A DNA stretch of 29,019 nucleotides. It comes from PFJX01 sp031426815. Its GTDB lineage: Bacteria > Pseudomonadota > Gammaproteobacteria > Burkholderiales > Thiobacillaceae. The translations under genes were made by a program, and so were the position numbers. Shown in pieces: positions 1 through 7,473 of this stretch (its first letter is position 1; every line of letters starts with the position of its first letter). The notes below the pieces were generated by a model. That model was not told where the DNA came from. It worked only from the letters and a program-made list of their open reading frames with translations, and made no database searches. The DNA is taken from positions 1 through 29,019 of the forward strand of contig JASJPG010000111.1 in assembly GCA_031426815.1 (NCBI GenBank), read 5' to 3'.

Positions 1-43
1 CGTGCGATCTAAGTCATTGATTCTATGGCGGGTGCGTTTGCTA

Positions 44-63
44 CATAATTCCGCATAATTCCG
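44..63. repeat. Two tandem copies of a 10-bp direct repeat
   Basis: CATAATTCCG occurs twice back to back (44-53 and 54-63), followed by a C that continues the pattern. The function is unknown. It lies about 25 bp from the perfect hairpin at 87-115. Confidence 0.7.
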
Positions 64-86
64 CGTAAGACGCATTAGCTGCAGGC

Positions 87-115
87 GAAATGCGCCGCAT
101 GTGTCGGCGCATTTC
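87..115. repeat. Perfect 11-bp stem-loop
   Basis: GAAATGCGCCG (87-97) pairs perfectly with CGGCGCATTTC (105-115) around a 7-nt loop. The stem word AAATGCGCCG recurs at 293-302. There is no long T-tract after it on either strand, so a classical terminator is not well supported. It may be a REP-like palindrome or part of a mobile-element end. Confidence 0.6.
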
Positions 116-330
116 ACTTCGCGGATTGACACCGACTCGCTTGCCAACAAGCGTAGCCTGGATGCGGCCCGCCCACCGACCGTTGAACCCCCTCAGGGCG
201 TTGCCGGGCGGAATCCGGGTTGACGGTAACAACTGGTTCCAACTTTCGTGCAGGGCTCCCCGGATTCAACGAAAGTCAGGTTCGAAATAAGCAAATGCGC
301 CGGTGAGGACGCGTGAAACAGGCAAAACAA

Positions 331-588
331 CTATTCATAATGCCCGCGCAACTGTGCAATGACGATTTCCTCGCCATCCACCTTGTAAACCACGCGATGC
401 TCGTCATCGATACGGCGTGACCAGTAGCCTGAGAAGTTGAATTTCAGCGCTTCCGGTTTGCCGATGCCGGTGAACGGTTCGCGCTGGATGTCGCGGATCA
501 GGTGATTGATTCGCCGCAGCATCGCTTTGTCATTCTGCTGCCAGTAGAGGTAGTCCTCCCAGGCCTGCGGGTGGAATGAAATGATCAT
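331..588 (-). CDS. yoeB: YoeB-family mRNA interferase toxin (RelE/ParE superfamily)
   Basis: This 85-residue protein is full length for YoeB, a ribosome-dependent endoribonuclease that cleaves mRNA in the ribosomal A site when released from its antitoxin. The family's active-site residues are all present at their usual positions: Glu46, Arg65 and His83, with Tyr84 at the C-terminal end (GHYE). The stretch around residues 41-57, with ALKFNFSGYWSRRI just after Glu46, and the following DDEHRVVYKV are hallmark YoeB sequence. The gene overlaps the upstream antitoxin gene by 4 nt (ATGA), so the two are co-transcribed and probably translationally coupled. An intact catalytic set suggests a working toxin. 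Family assignment is very secure; activity is inferred. Confidence 0.95.
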   Translation of the reverse strand: MIISFHPQAWEDYLYWQQNDKAMLRRINHLIRDIQREPFTGIGKPEALKFNFSGYWSRRIDDEHRVVYKVDGEEIVIAQLRGHYE

Positions 589-842
589 TCTTCGATCAAT
601 TCATGGCGCGTGATGTTGCGGCGGTTTTCGATATCGTCGATCGCCTTCATCAACCGCATTGCGTTCTTTGGATTGCGCAGCAAGTGCGCAGTTTCCATCA
701 GCGATTCGTACTCCTTGAGCGACATCAGTACCGCAGACTCGGATTTCTGGCGGGTGATGATCGTGACATCGTAATCGTCGTTGACGCGATCAAGCTCGGC
801 GGCGAGGTTGTTACGGGCTTCGGTATAGGTAATGGCGCGCAT
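585..842 (-). CDS. yefM: YefM/Phd-family antitoxin
   Basis: This 85-residue protein has the YefM/Phd fold signature: an N-terminal DNA-binding part (MRAITYTEARNNLAAELD), a VTIITRQ strand, the SAVLMSLKEYESLMET segment, and an acidic C-terminal tail that would wrap and neutralise YoeB. In this family the antitoxin also represses its own operon, with YoeB as co-repressor. The start is ATG at 840-842, preceded by a GGAG ribosome binding site about 8 nt away. The next gene, yoeB, overlaps by 4 nt. A palindrome directly upstream (851-878) is the likely operator. Confidence 0.95.
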   Translation of the reverse strand: MRAITYTEARNNLAAELDRVNDDYDVTIITRQKSESAVLMSLKEYESLMETAHLLRNPKNAMRLMKAIDDIENRRNITRHELIEE

Positions 843-850
843 GGGGTGAC

Positions 851-878
851 TCCGTACAGAAAATTGAACATGTACGGA
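851..878 (-). promoter_or_regulatory. Putative YefM-YoeB operator palindrome
   Basis: TCCGTACA (851-858) and TGTACGGA (871-878) form a perfect 8-bp inverted repeat with a 12-nt spacer. It lies 9 nt upstream of the yefM start and touches the GGAG ribosome binding site. The E. coli yefM-yoeB operator is built on palindromes with a TGTACA core, and each half-site here contains GTACA/TGTAC, so autoregulation through this site is a well-supported inference. A possible -10 (AATAAT on the minus strand) lies just upstream, but no good -35 was found. Confidence 0.65.
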
Positions 879-986
879 TTATTGCACAGCATTAATCAAA
901 CCCAGTGGTGCGCTCTTATGCGTCTAAGCGGGCCGCGGCAAACAACGCTCACGCTATGGTGCGGGGGCCCCATCGTTCGGTGCGTT

Positions 987-1016
987 GATGGGCACGCTTC
1001 GCTTTGCCCATCCTAC
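987..1016 (-). repeat. Hairpin repeat, copy 1 (GTAGGATGGGCA family)
   Basis: Read on the minus strand this is a 30-nt unit starting GTAGGATGGGCA, with an 8-bp perfect stem (plus-strand arms GATGGGCA 987-994 and TGCCCATC 1005-1012) and a 10-nt loop, AAGCGAAGCG. A second copy at 24406-24435 matches at 27 of 30 positions and differs by a compensatory base-pair swap in the stem. Similar GTAGG(A/T)TGGG... units are, from memory, scattered through intergenic regions of many proteobacterial genomes. Confidence 0.75.
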
Positions 1017-1115
1017 AGTTGGGCGGCTGTTGGGTTGAGTGCGGATGTTATTGCTTACATGGCCGCCGCAAGCGATGAAAATATCTTCGACAACGAACTA
1101 CGACAACCAGATCGC

Positions 1116-1415
1116 TCAGGAGATCAAATCCGCCGACAACACGACTGCGCCGAGCAGATAGACCCGCCCGGCCTGGCGGTCGTCGCCGACGCTGGAATAG
1201 TCGAACGAATATTCGCGATAGATGCGGGCGCGCTGGTTGCTGTCACGCCGAAGTCGCATCCGGCTGAGCGCGACGCTGTCGTCGAGGAATTGCACGTTGG
1301 ATCGTTCGCACACTGCGCGGGCGGCGCGCACTGCGAGTTCACGTTTTTGCAGACTGTCCCACCAGAACCAGCCGAGCCCGGCCAGGCTGGCAAGCAACAG
1401 CCATTCGGAACTCAT
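1116..1415 (-). CDS. DUF3301 family protein, membrane-anchored
   Basis: This 99-residue protein begins with a hydrophobic, tryptophan-rich segment (about residues 4-20, containing LGWFWWDSL), followed by RELAVRAARAVCER and QFLDDSVALSRMRLRRD. That layout is characteristic of DUF3301 proteins of beta- and gammaproteobacteria, which have no established function. The C-terminal half contains a RIYREYSFDYSSVGDDRQ stretch, predicted to be beta-rich. Its ATG overlaps the end of rhlE by 4 nt, so it is the last gene of the dapA-bamC-hydrolase-rhlE run. The N-terminal segment probably anchors it in the inner membrane with a cytoplasmic domain. No role beyond that can be given. Confidence 0.85.
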   Translation of the reverse strand: MSSEWLLLASLAGLGWFWWDSLQKRELAVRAARAVCERSNVQFLDDSVALSRMRLRRDSNQRARIYREYSFDYSSVGDDRQAGRVYLLGAVVLSADLIS

Positions 1416-2779
1416 GCTTGCGGTGCGGCTGGAGCGGGTTCGACCGGGCTGGATGGCGGCAACAGCAAAGCGCAGACCGGTTCGCGCCGCCGCCCGACCC
1501 GCGCGAGGGTCGGCGCGGCGTCCGGTTGTTCTATTGCTGCAGCGGGTGCTTCCGGCACCGGGTTAGCTCTGGCGACCTCGGCACGTATCACTTGCGGCCG
1601 TGCGAACTCGGGCAACGGCGAGGCGTCCAGGTCGCGCTTGATGAAGCGTTCGATGCCGGTTAACAGGCGTTCCTCCTCCGGTGAAACCAGAGAGACCGCG
1701 AGACCGGATGCGCCGGCGCGGCCAGTGCGGCCGATGCGGTGCACGTAATCTTCCGGCGCGTAGGGCAGCTCGTAATTGACCACGCAAGGCAGCTCAACGA
1801 TGTCGAGACCGCGCGCGGCGATGTCGGTGGCGACCAGGTATTGCACCTTGCCTTGCTTGAAGCCTTCGAGCGCGGCGAAACGTTCGACCTGGGCCTTGTC
1901 GCCGTGAATGATGGCGGCCTGGATGCCGCGCTTCTGCAAGCGGTGGCCGACCTTGTCGGCGCACACCTTGGTGCGCGTGAACACCAGCACCTGGGCGATG
2001 CCGCGCGTCTTGACGACGCGCACCAGGGCGTCGAGCTTTTCTTCTTCCTTGACCTTGTGCACCACCTGCTCGACGTTTTCGGCGGAGGTGTTGCGGCGCG
2101 CGACTTCGACCTTGAGCGGGTTCTGCAGGAAGCTGCGCGCCAGGCCGACGATGTTGTCGTCGAAGGTGGCGGAGAACAGCAGGGTCTGCCGCTGCGTCGG
2201 CAGGAAATCGAGGATGCGCTTGAGGTCGGGCAGGAAGCCCATGTCGAGCATGCGATCCGCTTCATCGAGTACGAGAAACTGCACCTGCGACAACAGGACA
2301 CTGCGACTGGTGGCGTGATCGAGCAATCGCCCCGGGGTGGCGACCAGAATCTCGACGCCACCGCGCAAATCGGCCTGCTGGACTTTCATGTCGACGCCGC
2401 CGAACACCACGGTGCTGCGCAGCGGCAAATGCTTGTTGTAGTCAACCACGCTCTCGTGCACCTGGATCGCCAGTTCGCGCGTCGGCGCCAGCACCAGCGC
2501 GCGCACTGGATGCCGCGCCGGCGAGGCGCTGGCACTGGCATGCGGGATCATTTTCTGCAGTAACGGCAACACGAAAGCGGCTGTCTTGCCGGTTCCGGTT
2601 TGCGCCTGCGCCATCAGGTCGCGGCCAGCCAGCACCAATGGGATGGCCTGCGCCTGAATCGGTGTCGGCGTCTTGTAGCCCATCTCCTTCACCGCCGCGA
2701 GGATCGGTGCGGCCAGGCCCAGTTCGTCGAAGCTGGTCGCCACTTCCAGCGCCGGGGTTGTTTCTTTGCTTACTTCCAT
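1412..2779 (-). CDS. rhlE: DEAD-box ATP-dependent RNA helicase, RhlE-like
   Basis: This 455-residue helicase has the complete DEAD-box motif series: Q-motif region near 36-43, Walker A AQTGTGKT (59-66), PTRELAIQ (99-106), TPGR (148-151), DEAD (172-175), SAT (203-205), ARGLDI (322-327) and HRIGRTGR (347-354). RhlE-type helicases unwind short RNA duplexes in ribosome assembly and RNA turnover. From about residue 395 the C-terminus is an Ala/Pro/Arg-rich, low-complexity tail, common in this group. I chose the ATG at 2777-2779 because it overlaps the upstream hydrolase stop codon (TGATG), indicating coupled translation; an upstream in-frame extension would read into that gene. Assignment to the RhlE subgroup rather than another DEAD-box type is fairly confident, not certain. 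Confidence 0.92.
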   Translation of the reverse strand: MEVSKETTPALEVATSFDELGLAAPILAAVKEMGYKTPTPIQAQAIPLVLAGRDLMAQAQTGTGKTAAFVLPLLQKMIPHASASASPARHPVRALVLAPTRELAIQVHESVVDYNKHLPLRSTVVFGGVDMKVQQADLRGGVEILVATPGRLLDHATSRSVLLSQVQFLVLDEADRMLDMGFLPDLKRILDFLPTQRQTLLFSATFDDNIVGLARSFLQNPLKVEVARRNTSAENVEQVVHKVKEEEKLDALVRVVKTRGIAQVLVFTRTKVCADKVGHRLQKRGIQAAIIHGDKAQVERFAALEGFKQGKVQYLVATDIAARGLDIVELPCVVNYELPYAPEDYVHRIGRTGRAGASGLAVSLVSPEEERLLTGIERFIKRDLDASPLPEFARPQVIRAEVARANPVPEAPAAAIEQPDAAPTLARVGRRREPVCALLLPPSSPVEPAPAAPQA

Positions 2780-3543
2780 CAGATTTCCCGCCAATCGAGT
2801 CCAGTTTCCTGATCGGCGACGCCGATCCAGTCGTGCGCGCACCCTAGCGCCCGGGCCAAGGCGGCACGGGCAAGTTCAGGCGCGTTATTCTCTGCGGACA
2901 GATGCGCAGCCACCACATGTTTGAGGCCGCTGCCTGCAATCTTCTGCAGCAGCGTTGCCGCTGCAGCATTGTCGAGATGGCCGTAGCGGCCAAGGATGCG
3001 CTGCTTCAGCGGATACGGATAACTGCCCGCTTCGAGCCGGGCGACATCGTGATTGCATTCCAGCGCCAGCGCATCGCAGCCGCTCAGGACCGTTTCCATG
3101 TGCGCCGTGACATGACCGGCATCGGTCAGCAAACCGAAGCGGCGTGCACCATCGGAGAAGACGAATTGCATCGGCTCGCGCGCATCGTGCGGCACCGGGT
3201 AGGGTGTGATTTCCAGCGCGCCGACGGCAAACTGCTGCTGCTCGGCAATGATCTGCACAGAAATCGGTGCGATGCCCGCTGCATCCAGCATGGCGTGGGT
3301 GCCATGCGAGAGCCAGACCGGGCAGCGTGCCTTGCTCGCCAACTGGGCGGCACCGCGACCGTGATCGCCATGTTCGTGCGTGATCAGGATGGCGTCGAGG
3401 TCGCTCACCGCGAGCCCCAGGCGCGCCAGGCGTTTGCCGGCTTCGCGCGGGCCGAAGCCGCAATCGACCAGGATGCGGGTGTCTCCGGCTTGCACCAACC
3501 AGGCATTGCCCTTGCTGCCGCTGCCGAGACATCCGAAACGCAT
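2779..3543 (-). CDS. MBL-fold metallo-hydrolase, YycJ/WalJ-like
   Basis: This 254-residue protein opens with RFGCLGSGSKGNAWLVQ, the signature start of the YycJ (WalJ)-like branch of the metallo-beta-lactamase fold. The metal-binding motif THEHGDH is at 55-61, and later elements include a DAGH, an ALECNHD segment and a C-terminal HLS segment. Members are predicted zinc-dependent phosphodiesterases or nucleases; in Firmicutes WalJ has been linked to DNA replication and repair, while the proteobacterial role is unclear. It lies 7 nt after bamC and its stop codon overlaps the rhlE start, so it sits in the middle of the dapA-bamC-hydrolase-rhlE operon. Family is secure; substrate unknown. Confidence 0.9.
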   Translation of the reverse strand: MRFGCLGSGSKGNAWLVQAGDTRILVDCGFGPREAGKRLARLGLAVSDLDAILITHEHGDHGRGAAQLASKARCPVWLSHGTHAMLDAAGIAPISVQIIAEQQQFAVGALEITPYPVPHDAREPMQFVFSDGARRFGLLTDAGHVTAHMETVLSGCDALALECNHDVARLEAGSYPYPLKQRILGRYGHLDNAAAATLLQKIAGSGLKHVVAAHLSAENNAPELARAALARALGCAHDWIGVADQETGLDWREI

Positions 3544-3550
3544 GGGTCGC

Positions 3551-4690
3551 TTACTTCAGTTGCTCGAACAACAGACTGGCGATGCGGTTGCCGGTCTCGT
3601 TGTTCGCCGGCGCGCCATCGTCCATGTAAACGGCCAGGGCGGTGTTCGCTTCGGTCCCTTTCAGGCGCACCTGGTAACGCAACGCCTTGGCCTTGGCCTC
3701 ATCCGAACTCCAGAAAGCGAGCTTGGACAGGAAGCTCTTTTCCTTGGTATTGGCTTCCGGGTCGGCATAGCGGACAAAGTAGATGCCGCCGGCGCGGTCG
3801 CGGTCTTCCACGACGAAACCGATCCGATCGAGCGCCAGACCGACCCGACGCCAGGCGCGGTCGAACGATTCCGGCAGGCTGATGCCGGGCGCCGCATCCG
3901 GATTCTTGATCTGCACAGCCTGCGCCGGCGCGCTCTTGTCGGCCAGCATGCTCTGGGCGCGCGTTTCTTCGACGCCGAAACGCACCATCAGGCGACGCAG
4001 CATTTCCGCTTCAAGTTCCGGGTTGGCCGGACGCGGTTGCCAGATGGTGCGGCCCTGGCCCTGATCGCCGCCACCCTGGGTGCCTTCGAACACCTCGACC
4101 ATGCCGCGATGGCTGATATAGATCTCGGTGCGGCCTTCAGCAGCCGACTCCAGACGCGTACGGAACTTGTCGCGTTCGGCGGTGGAATACATGCTGTCGA
4201 GCGCCTTACCGAGGAAACCGCGTATGCCTTCCTGCGGAATCTTGGCGCGGTTCTCGGCCCAGTCGGTTTCCAGCACGCCGGCATCCGGCAATTCCAGCGT
4301 GATGATGAAACCCAGTTCCTGCCAGAAATCCTTGACGAGGGGCCAGACTTCGGCCGCAGGGGCTTGCACCGTCAACCAGCGCTGGCCGCCGGCACGCTCG
4401 ATGCTGACCTTGTCGACCTTCGGCAACAGCGCTTGCGTGCCCGCTGCTTGCGGCTTGCCGCCGCGCTCGCGGTCATAGGCGGAGAACGTGGCGGCGCCCT
4501 TCGGGTTGATGTCCGGCACGGCAAAGCGGTTGTCGCCCGCCGGCAGCACCAGATCCGGCGGCGCCTCCAGCGTCGGCAACGTGCTGGCGGATTTGTAGTC
4601 GATCTTCTTGCCTTCAAACATGGAACAGCCGCTGGCGGTCACGGCCAGAGCGATCAGCGCGACAGGGTTACGCAAGGCGAAAATTTTCAT
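3551..4690 (-). CDS. bamC: Outer membrane assembly lipoprotein BamC (NlpB)
   Basis: This 379-residue protein is a lipoprotein: a short basic start, a hydrophobic stretch and a lipobox ending TASGC, so Cys22 would be the acylated N-terminus. After the Cys comes the unstructured BamC-type segment with LEAPPDLVLP, the part that contacts BamD in E. coli. Two helix-grip domains follow (WLTVQAPAAEVWPLVKDFWQ, then a second domain from about residue 275). BamC is an accessory subunit of the BAM complex that inserts beta-barrel proteins into the outer membrane. It is slightly longer than E. coli BamC (344 residues). Its start overlaps the dapA stop by 4 nt; the dapA-bamC pair is a conserved arrangement in proteobacteria. 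Confidence 0.93.
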   Translation of the reverse strand: MKIFALRNPVALIALAVTASGCSMFEGKKIDYKSASTLPTLEAPPDLVLPAGDNRFAVPDINPKGAATFSAYDRERGGKPQAAGTQALLPKVDKVSIERAGGQRWLTVQAPAAEVWPLVKDFWQELGFIITLELPDAGVLETDWAENRAKIPQEGIRGFLGKALDSMYSTAERDKFRTRLESAAEGRTEIYISHRGMVEVFEGTQGGGDQGQGRTIWQPRPANPELEAEMLRRLMVRFGVEETRAQSMLADKSAPAQAVQIKNPDAAPGISLPESFDRAWRRVGLALDRIGFVVEDRDRAGGIYFVRYADPEANTKEKSFLSKLAFWSSDEAKAKALRYQVRLKGTEANTALAVYMDDGAPANNETGNRIASLLFEQLK

Positions 4691-5562
4691 AAAGAGCCGG
4701 CTTCCTTCAGGGCGACACGCAAGGTGTCGTGATAAGTGTCAGACAGGGGAACCAAGGGCAAACGGATGCCGGAATCGATGTGGCCCATCGCGGTCAGCGC
4801 CCACTTGACGGGAATCGGATTGGCTTCCACGAACAGTTTCTGGTGCAGGCCAAGCAACTGGAAGTTGATGGCGCGGGCGCGGGCCAGATCGCCGCCCAGC
4901 GCGGCGACGCACATTTCGTGCATCAACTTGGGCGCAACGTTGCTGGTGACCGAGATCACGCCTTTGGCACCCAGCAACATCAGCACCATGCCGCTGGCGT
5001 CGTCACCGCTGTAAACCGAGAAAGTCGCCGGCGCTGCTTTGAGCAGCAGAGAACCGCGCTCGATGTTGCCGGTGGCGTCCTTGATGCCGACGACGCCAGG
5101 CAGTTTGGCCAGACGCAGGACGGTATCGTTGCTGATATCGGAGACGGTACGGCCCGGTACGTTGTACAGGATCAGGGGCAGTTCCACCGCTTCGGCGATC
5201 GCCTTGAAATGCTGGTAGAGGCCTTCCTGGTTCGGCTTGTTGTAGTACGGCGCGACCGAAAGTCCGGCAGCGGCACCGGCGTCCTTGGCGCAACGGGTCA
5301 ATTCGATCGCTTCGGCGGTCGAATTTGCACCGGTGCCGGCGATCACCGGAACGCGCCCGGCCGCCTGTTCGACCGCCGTGCGGATCAGCAGGCAATGCTC
5401 TTCGGTGTTGACGGTAGGCGACTCGCCGGTGGTGCCGACGATGACCAGTCCATCGGTACCCTGATCGATGTGCCAATCAATCAGCGCCCGGAAGCGGGGC
5501 ATATCCAGAGACCCATCGGCCAGCATGGGGGTAACGAGAGCGACGAGGCTGCCAGTAAACAT
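4687..5562 (-). CDS. dapA: 4-hydroxy-tetrahydrodipicolinate synthase
   Basis: This 291-residue cytoplasmic enzyme condenses pyruvate with aspartate semialdehyde, the first step unique to lysine and diaminopimelate (cell-wall) synthesis. Catalytic residues match E. coli numbering exactly: Schiff-base Lys161 (VGIKDATG), Tyr133 (LYNVPGRT) and Thr44/Thr45 (VGTTGESPT). Length is normal for the family. A likely -10 element lies 28 bp upstream (5590-5595), so dapA probably starts its own transcript even though fliR lies only 90 bp further upstream on the same strand. bamC follows with a 4-nt overlap. Confidence 0.97.
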   Translation of the reverse strand: MFTGSLVALVTPMLADGSLDMPRFRALIDWHIDQGTDGLVIVGTTGESPTVNTEEHCLLIRTAVEQAAGRVPVIAGTGANSTAEAIELTRCAKDAGAAAGLSVAPYYNKPNQEGLYQHFKAIAEAVELPLILYNVPGRTVSDISNDTVLRLAKLPGVVGIKDATGNIERGSLLLKAAPATFSVYSGDDASGMVLMLLGAKGVISVTSNVAPKLMHEMCVAALGGDLARARAINFQLLGLHQKLFVEANPIPVKWALTAMGHIDSGIRLPLVPLSDTYHDTLRVALKEAGSL

Positions 5563-5589
5563 GGCGATCAGGATTCGAAAAAAGAAGCG

Positions 5590-5595
5590 ATTTTA
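5590..5595 (-). promoter_or_regulatory. Putative -10 element upstream of dapA
   Basis: On the minus strand the sequence GGCTAAAATCGC contains TAAAAT, a 5/6 match to the sigma-70 -10 box, ending 28 bp before the dapA ATG. No good -35 was found at 16-18 bp, so strength is uncertain. It would drive dapA-bamC-hydrolase-rhlE separately from the flagellar genes. Confidence 0.4.
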
Positions 5596-5652
5596 GCCGA
5601 AACCGGCCCCGAACTGACCGCGCCGACGCGGGTTACCGCTGGAACGCGACGA

Positions 5653-6438
5653 TTACGGTCCAGATACGCCACGCATGGCGCCGGCGCCGACTTCAACGGC
5701 CTGCAGCCAGAATTGATCGAGCCGCGCCGGCAGAAATGCCAGGGCCAGATACAACACCACGAAGCCGACGCCGATCGTCAGCGGGAAACCGATAGCGAAG
5801 ATGTTCAATTGCGGCGAAGCCCGCGACATCATGCCGACCGTCAAATTGGTCGCCAGCAGCGCAGCGGTGACCGGCAATGAAATATGCAGCCCGACCGCGA
5901 ACAAGGTGCCGCCCCAGTGCGCCAGCATGGCAAATCCGTCCGCAGAAAAAGTCGCGCCGATCGGAATTTCCTGAAAACTCATGACCAGCGCGGTGATGAC
6001 CAGATGGTGGCCGTTGAAGGCGAACAGGATCAAGGTGGCGGTCAGCGTCAGGAATTGCGAAATCACCTGCGTTTGCGCACCGTTGATCGGATCGAACAAG
6101 GTGGCGAAGGAAAGCCCCATTTGCAGGCCCATCAATTGGCCGGCGAATTCGACCGCGGAGAACACGATGCGCAAGGCGAAGCCCAGCGCGGCGCCGATGG
6201 CGATCTGTTGCAGCAGGATCAGCATGCCATCGCCGGAGGCCAGGCGCACCGGCGTGTCCATCGGCAGAATCGGCGTGACCGCCATCGCCAACACCATCGC
6301 CAGCGCAACGCGAACCCGCATCGGCACCGCCCGATTTCCCAGCAACGGATCGAACGAAAGCCAGGCCAGGATGCGTACGAAGGGAAACAGGAACAGCGCC
6401 AGCAAGGCATCCAGATCGGCTGACGACAGCGTCAACAT
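5653..6438 (-). CDS. fliR: Flagellar type III export gate protein FliR
   Basis: This 261-residue integral membrane protein has several long hydrophobic segments and family-typical sequence: a LSFDPLLGNRAVPMRVRVAL stretch early on, then QLMGLQMGLSFATLFDP in the middle, and FAIGFPLTIGVGFVVLYLA near the end. FliR joins FliP and FliQ in the export gate at the centre of the flagellar basal body. Length is normal. The ATG at 6436-6438 lies 4 nt after the fliQ stop codon. It is the last gene of the flagellar block, followed by a 90-bp gap before dapA. Confidence 0.95.
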   Translation of the reverse strand: MLTLSSADLDALLALFLFPFVRILAWLSFDPLLGNRAVPMRVRVALAMVLAMAVTPILPMDTPVRLASGDGMLILLQQIAIGAALGFALRIVFSAVEFAGQLMGLQMGLSFATLFDPINGAQTQVISQFLTLTATLILFAFNGHHLVITALVMSFQEIPIGATFSADGFAMLAHWGGTLFAVGLHISLPVTAALLATNLTVGMMSRASPQLNIFAIGFPLTIGVGFVVLYLALAFLPARLDQFWLQAVEVGAGAMRGVSGP

Positions 6439-6442
6439 GGAG

Positions 6443-6712
6443 CTACCCGATCAACGTCGGAATGCTGCCGATCAGACGGGTGATGTACTCGACCAGCAAT
6501 TGCAGCGTCCACGGACCGGTGACCACCAGCACGATGAACATCACGAGAACCTTCGGGATGAACGACAAGGTCATCTCGTTGATCTGCGTCGCGGCCTGAA
6601 AAACGGAAACCAGCAGGCCGGTAAACAAGGAGGCCAGCAACATCGGCGCGGCCGCCAGCATGGCGACTTCCAGCGCCTGGCGCACGATGGCGATGACGGT
6701 ATCGGGAGTCAT
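6443..6712 (-). CDS. fliQ: Flagellar export gate protein FliQ
   Basis: This 89-residue protein has two transmembrane helices (about 15-38 and 50-75), the standard FliQ size and layout, and starts MTPDTVIAIVRQALEVAML, typical of the family. FliQ subunits pack around the FliP-FliR core of the export gate. I chose the ATG at 6710-6712 because family members begin here; the open frame extends 20 codons further upstream into fliP-adjacent sequence without homology. It lies 10 nt after fliP and 4 nt before fliR. Confidence 0.95.
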   Translation of the reverse strand: MTPDTVIAIVRQALEVAMLAAAPMLLASLFTGLLVSVFQAATQINEMTLSFIPKVLVMFIVLVVTGPWTLQLLVEYITRLIGSIPTLIG

Positions 6713-6722
6713 CTCTGCAAAC

Positions 6723-7466
6723 TCATATCTGGAAAGTCTGCACCAGCGAGGCGATGAGCAGATTCCAGCCATCCGCCAGCACGAACAGCATGATCTTGAA
6801 CGGCAGCGAGACCAGCACCGGCGACAACATCATCATGCCCATCGACATCAACACGCTGGCGACCACCATGTCGATGATCAGAAACGGGATGAACACGATG
6901 AAACCGATCTGGAAGGCGGTTTTCAGTTCGCTGATGATGAAGGCCGGAACCAGCACTTTCAGCGGCGTCTCCTCCGGCGTGTTGAGTGGCGGCACCTTGG
7001 CCAGACCGATGAACAAGGCCAGATCCTCTTGTCGCGTCTGTTTCAGCATGAACGACTTGAGCGGCTGCGCGCCGAGATCGGCCGCCTGCACCAGGTTGAT
7101 CTTATTGTCCGAATAGGGTTTCCAGGCAGTCTCGTAAATCTTGTCGAACACCGGCGCCATGATGAAAAACGTCAGAAACAGGGACAACCCGACAATGACC
7201 TGATTCGGCGGCGCATTCATCGTGCCCATGGCCTGGCGCAACAGCGACAGCACGATGACGATGCGGGTGAAGGCGGTCATCATCAACAACGCCGCCGGCA
7301 GGAAGGTCAACGCCGTCAGCAGCAGCAGCGCTTCGATGCTGAATGTGTAATTGGTCGCGCCGCCGGCGCCCGGCGTACTGGAGAACGCCGGGATGCCGGG
7401 CGCGGCCACGACCACGTCAGGCAGAAGCCCGAGCAGGAAAATCAGGAGCAGTACGCGAAGCCGCAT
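6723..7466 (-). CDS. fliP: Flagellar export gate protein FliP
   Basis: This 247-residue protein starts with a cleavable signal peptide (MRLRVLLLIFLLGLLPDVVVA), as FliP does. It then shows the conserved segment RIVIVLSLLRQAMGTMNAPP followed by NQVIVGLSLFLTFFIMAP, a soluble periplasmic-type loop, and C-terminal membrane helices (KTAFQIGFIVFIPFLIIDMV). FliP oligomerises into the core pore of the flagellar export gate; FliO helps assemble it. It sits 7 nt downstream of fliO and 10 nt upstream of fliQ. Confidence 0.96.
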   Translation of the reverse strand: MRLRVLLLIFLLGLLPDVVVAAPGIPAFSSTPGAGGATNYTFSIEALLLLTALTFLPAALLMMTAFTRIVIVLSLLRQAMGTMNAPPNQVIVGLSLFLTFFIMAPVFDKIYETAWKPYSDNKINLVQAADLGAQPLKSFMLKQTRQEDLALFIGLAKVPPLNTPEETPLKVLVPAFIISELKTAFQIGFIVFIPFLIIDMVVASVLMSMGMMMLSPVLVSLPFKIMLFVLADGWNLLIASLVQTFQI

Positions 7467-7473
7467 GACTGCG

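Larger units (their letters stand above)
1..330. other. Non-coding region rich in small repeats
   Basis: No convincing gene lies here; the two short ORFs on opposite strands match no family I recognise. The stretch holds two tandem copies of CATAATTCCG (44-63), a perfect 11-bp stem-loop (87-115), a further direct copy of the stem word AAATGCGCCG (293-302), and two inverted-repeat pairs (GAATCCGGG 211-219 with CCCGGATTC 259-267; ACTTTCGT 242-249 with ACGAAAGT 269-276). This density of repeats resembles the decayed end of a mobile element or a palindromic repeat cluster, but no transposase is visible, so that is inference only. Confidence 0.5.

Noticed and set aside
41..290. Two short overlapping ORFs (63 and 66 codons) on opposite strands
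   Set aside because: They span the inverted repeats, have Arg-rich unstructured translations, and lack family resemblance.
964..971. GGGGCCCC-type palindrome just before the hairpin repeat
   Set aside because: It is too short, and expected in GC-rich DNA, to call a site.
603..1748. A 381-codon plus-strand frame spanning yefM, the spacer, DUF3301 and part of rhlE
   Set aside because: It crosses several real minus-strand genes and shows low-complexity Ala/Arg/Gly sequence with no family.
3380..4732. A 450-codon plus-strand frame opposite bamC and the start of the MBL hydrolase
   Set aside because: The minus-strand genes have clear family motifs; the plus-strand translation has none.
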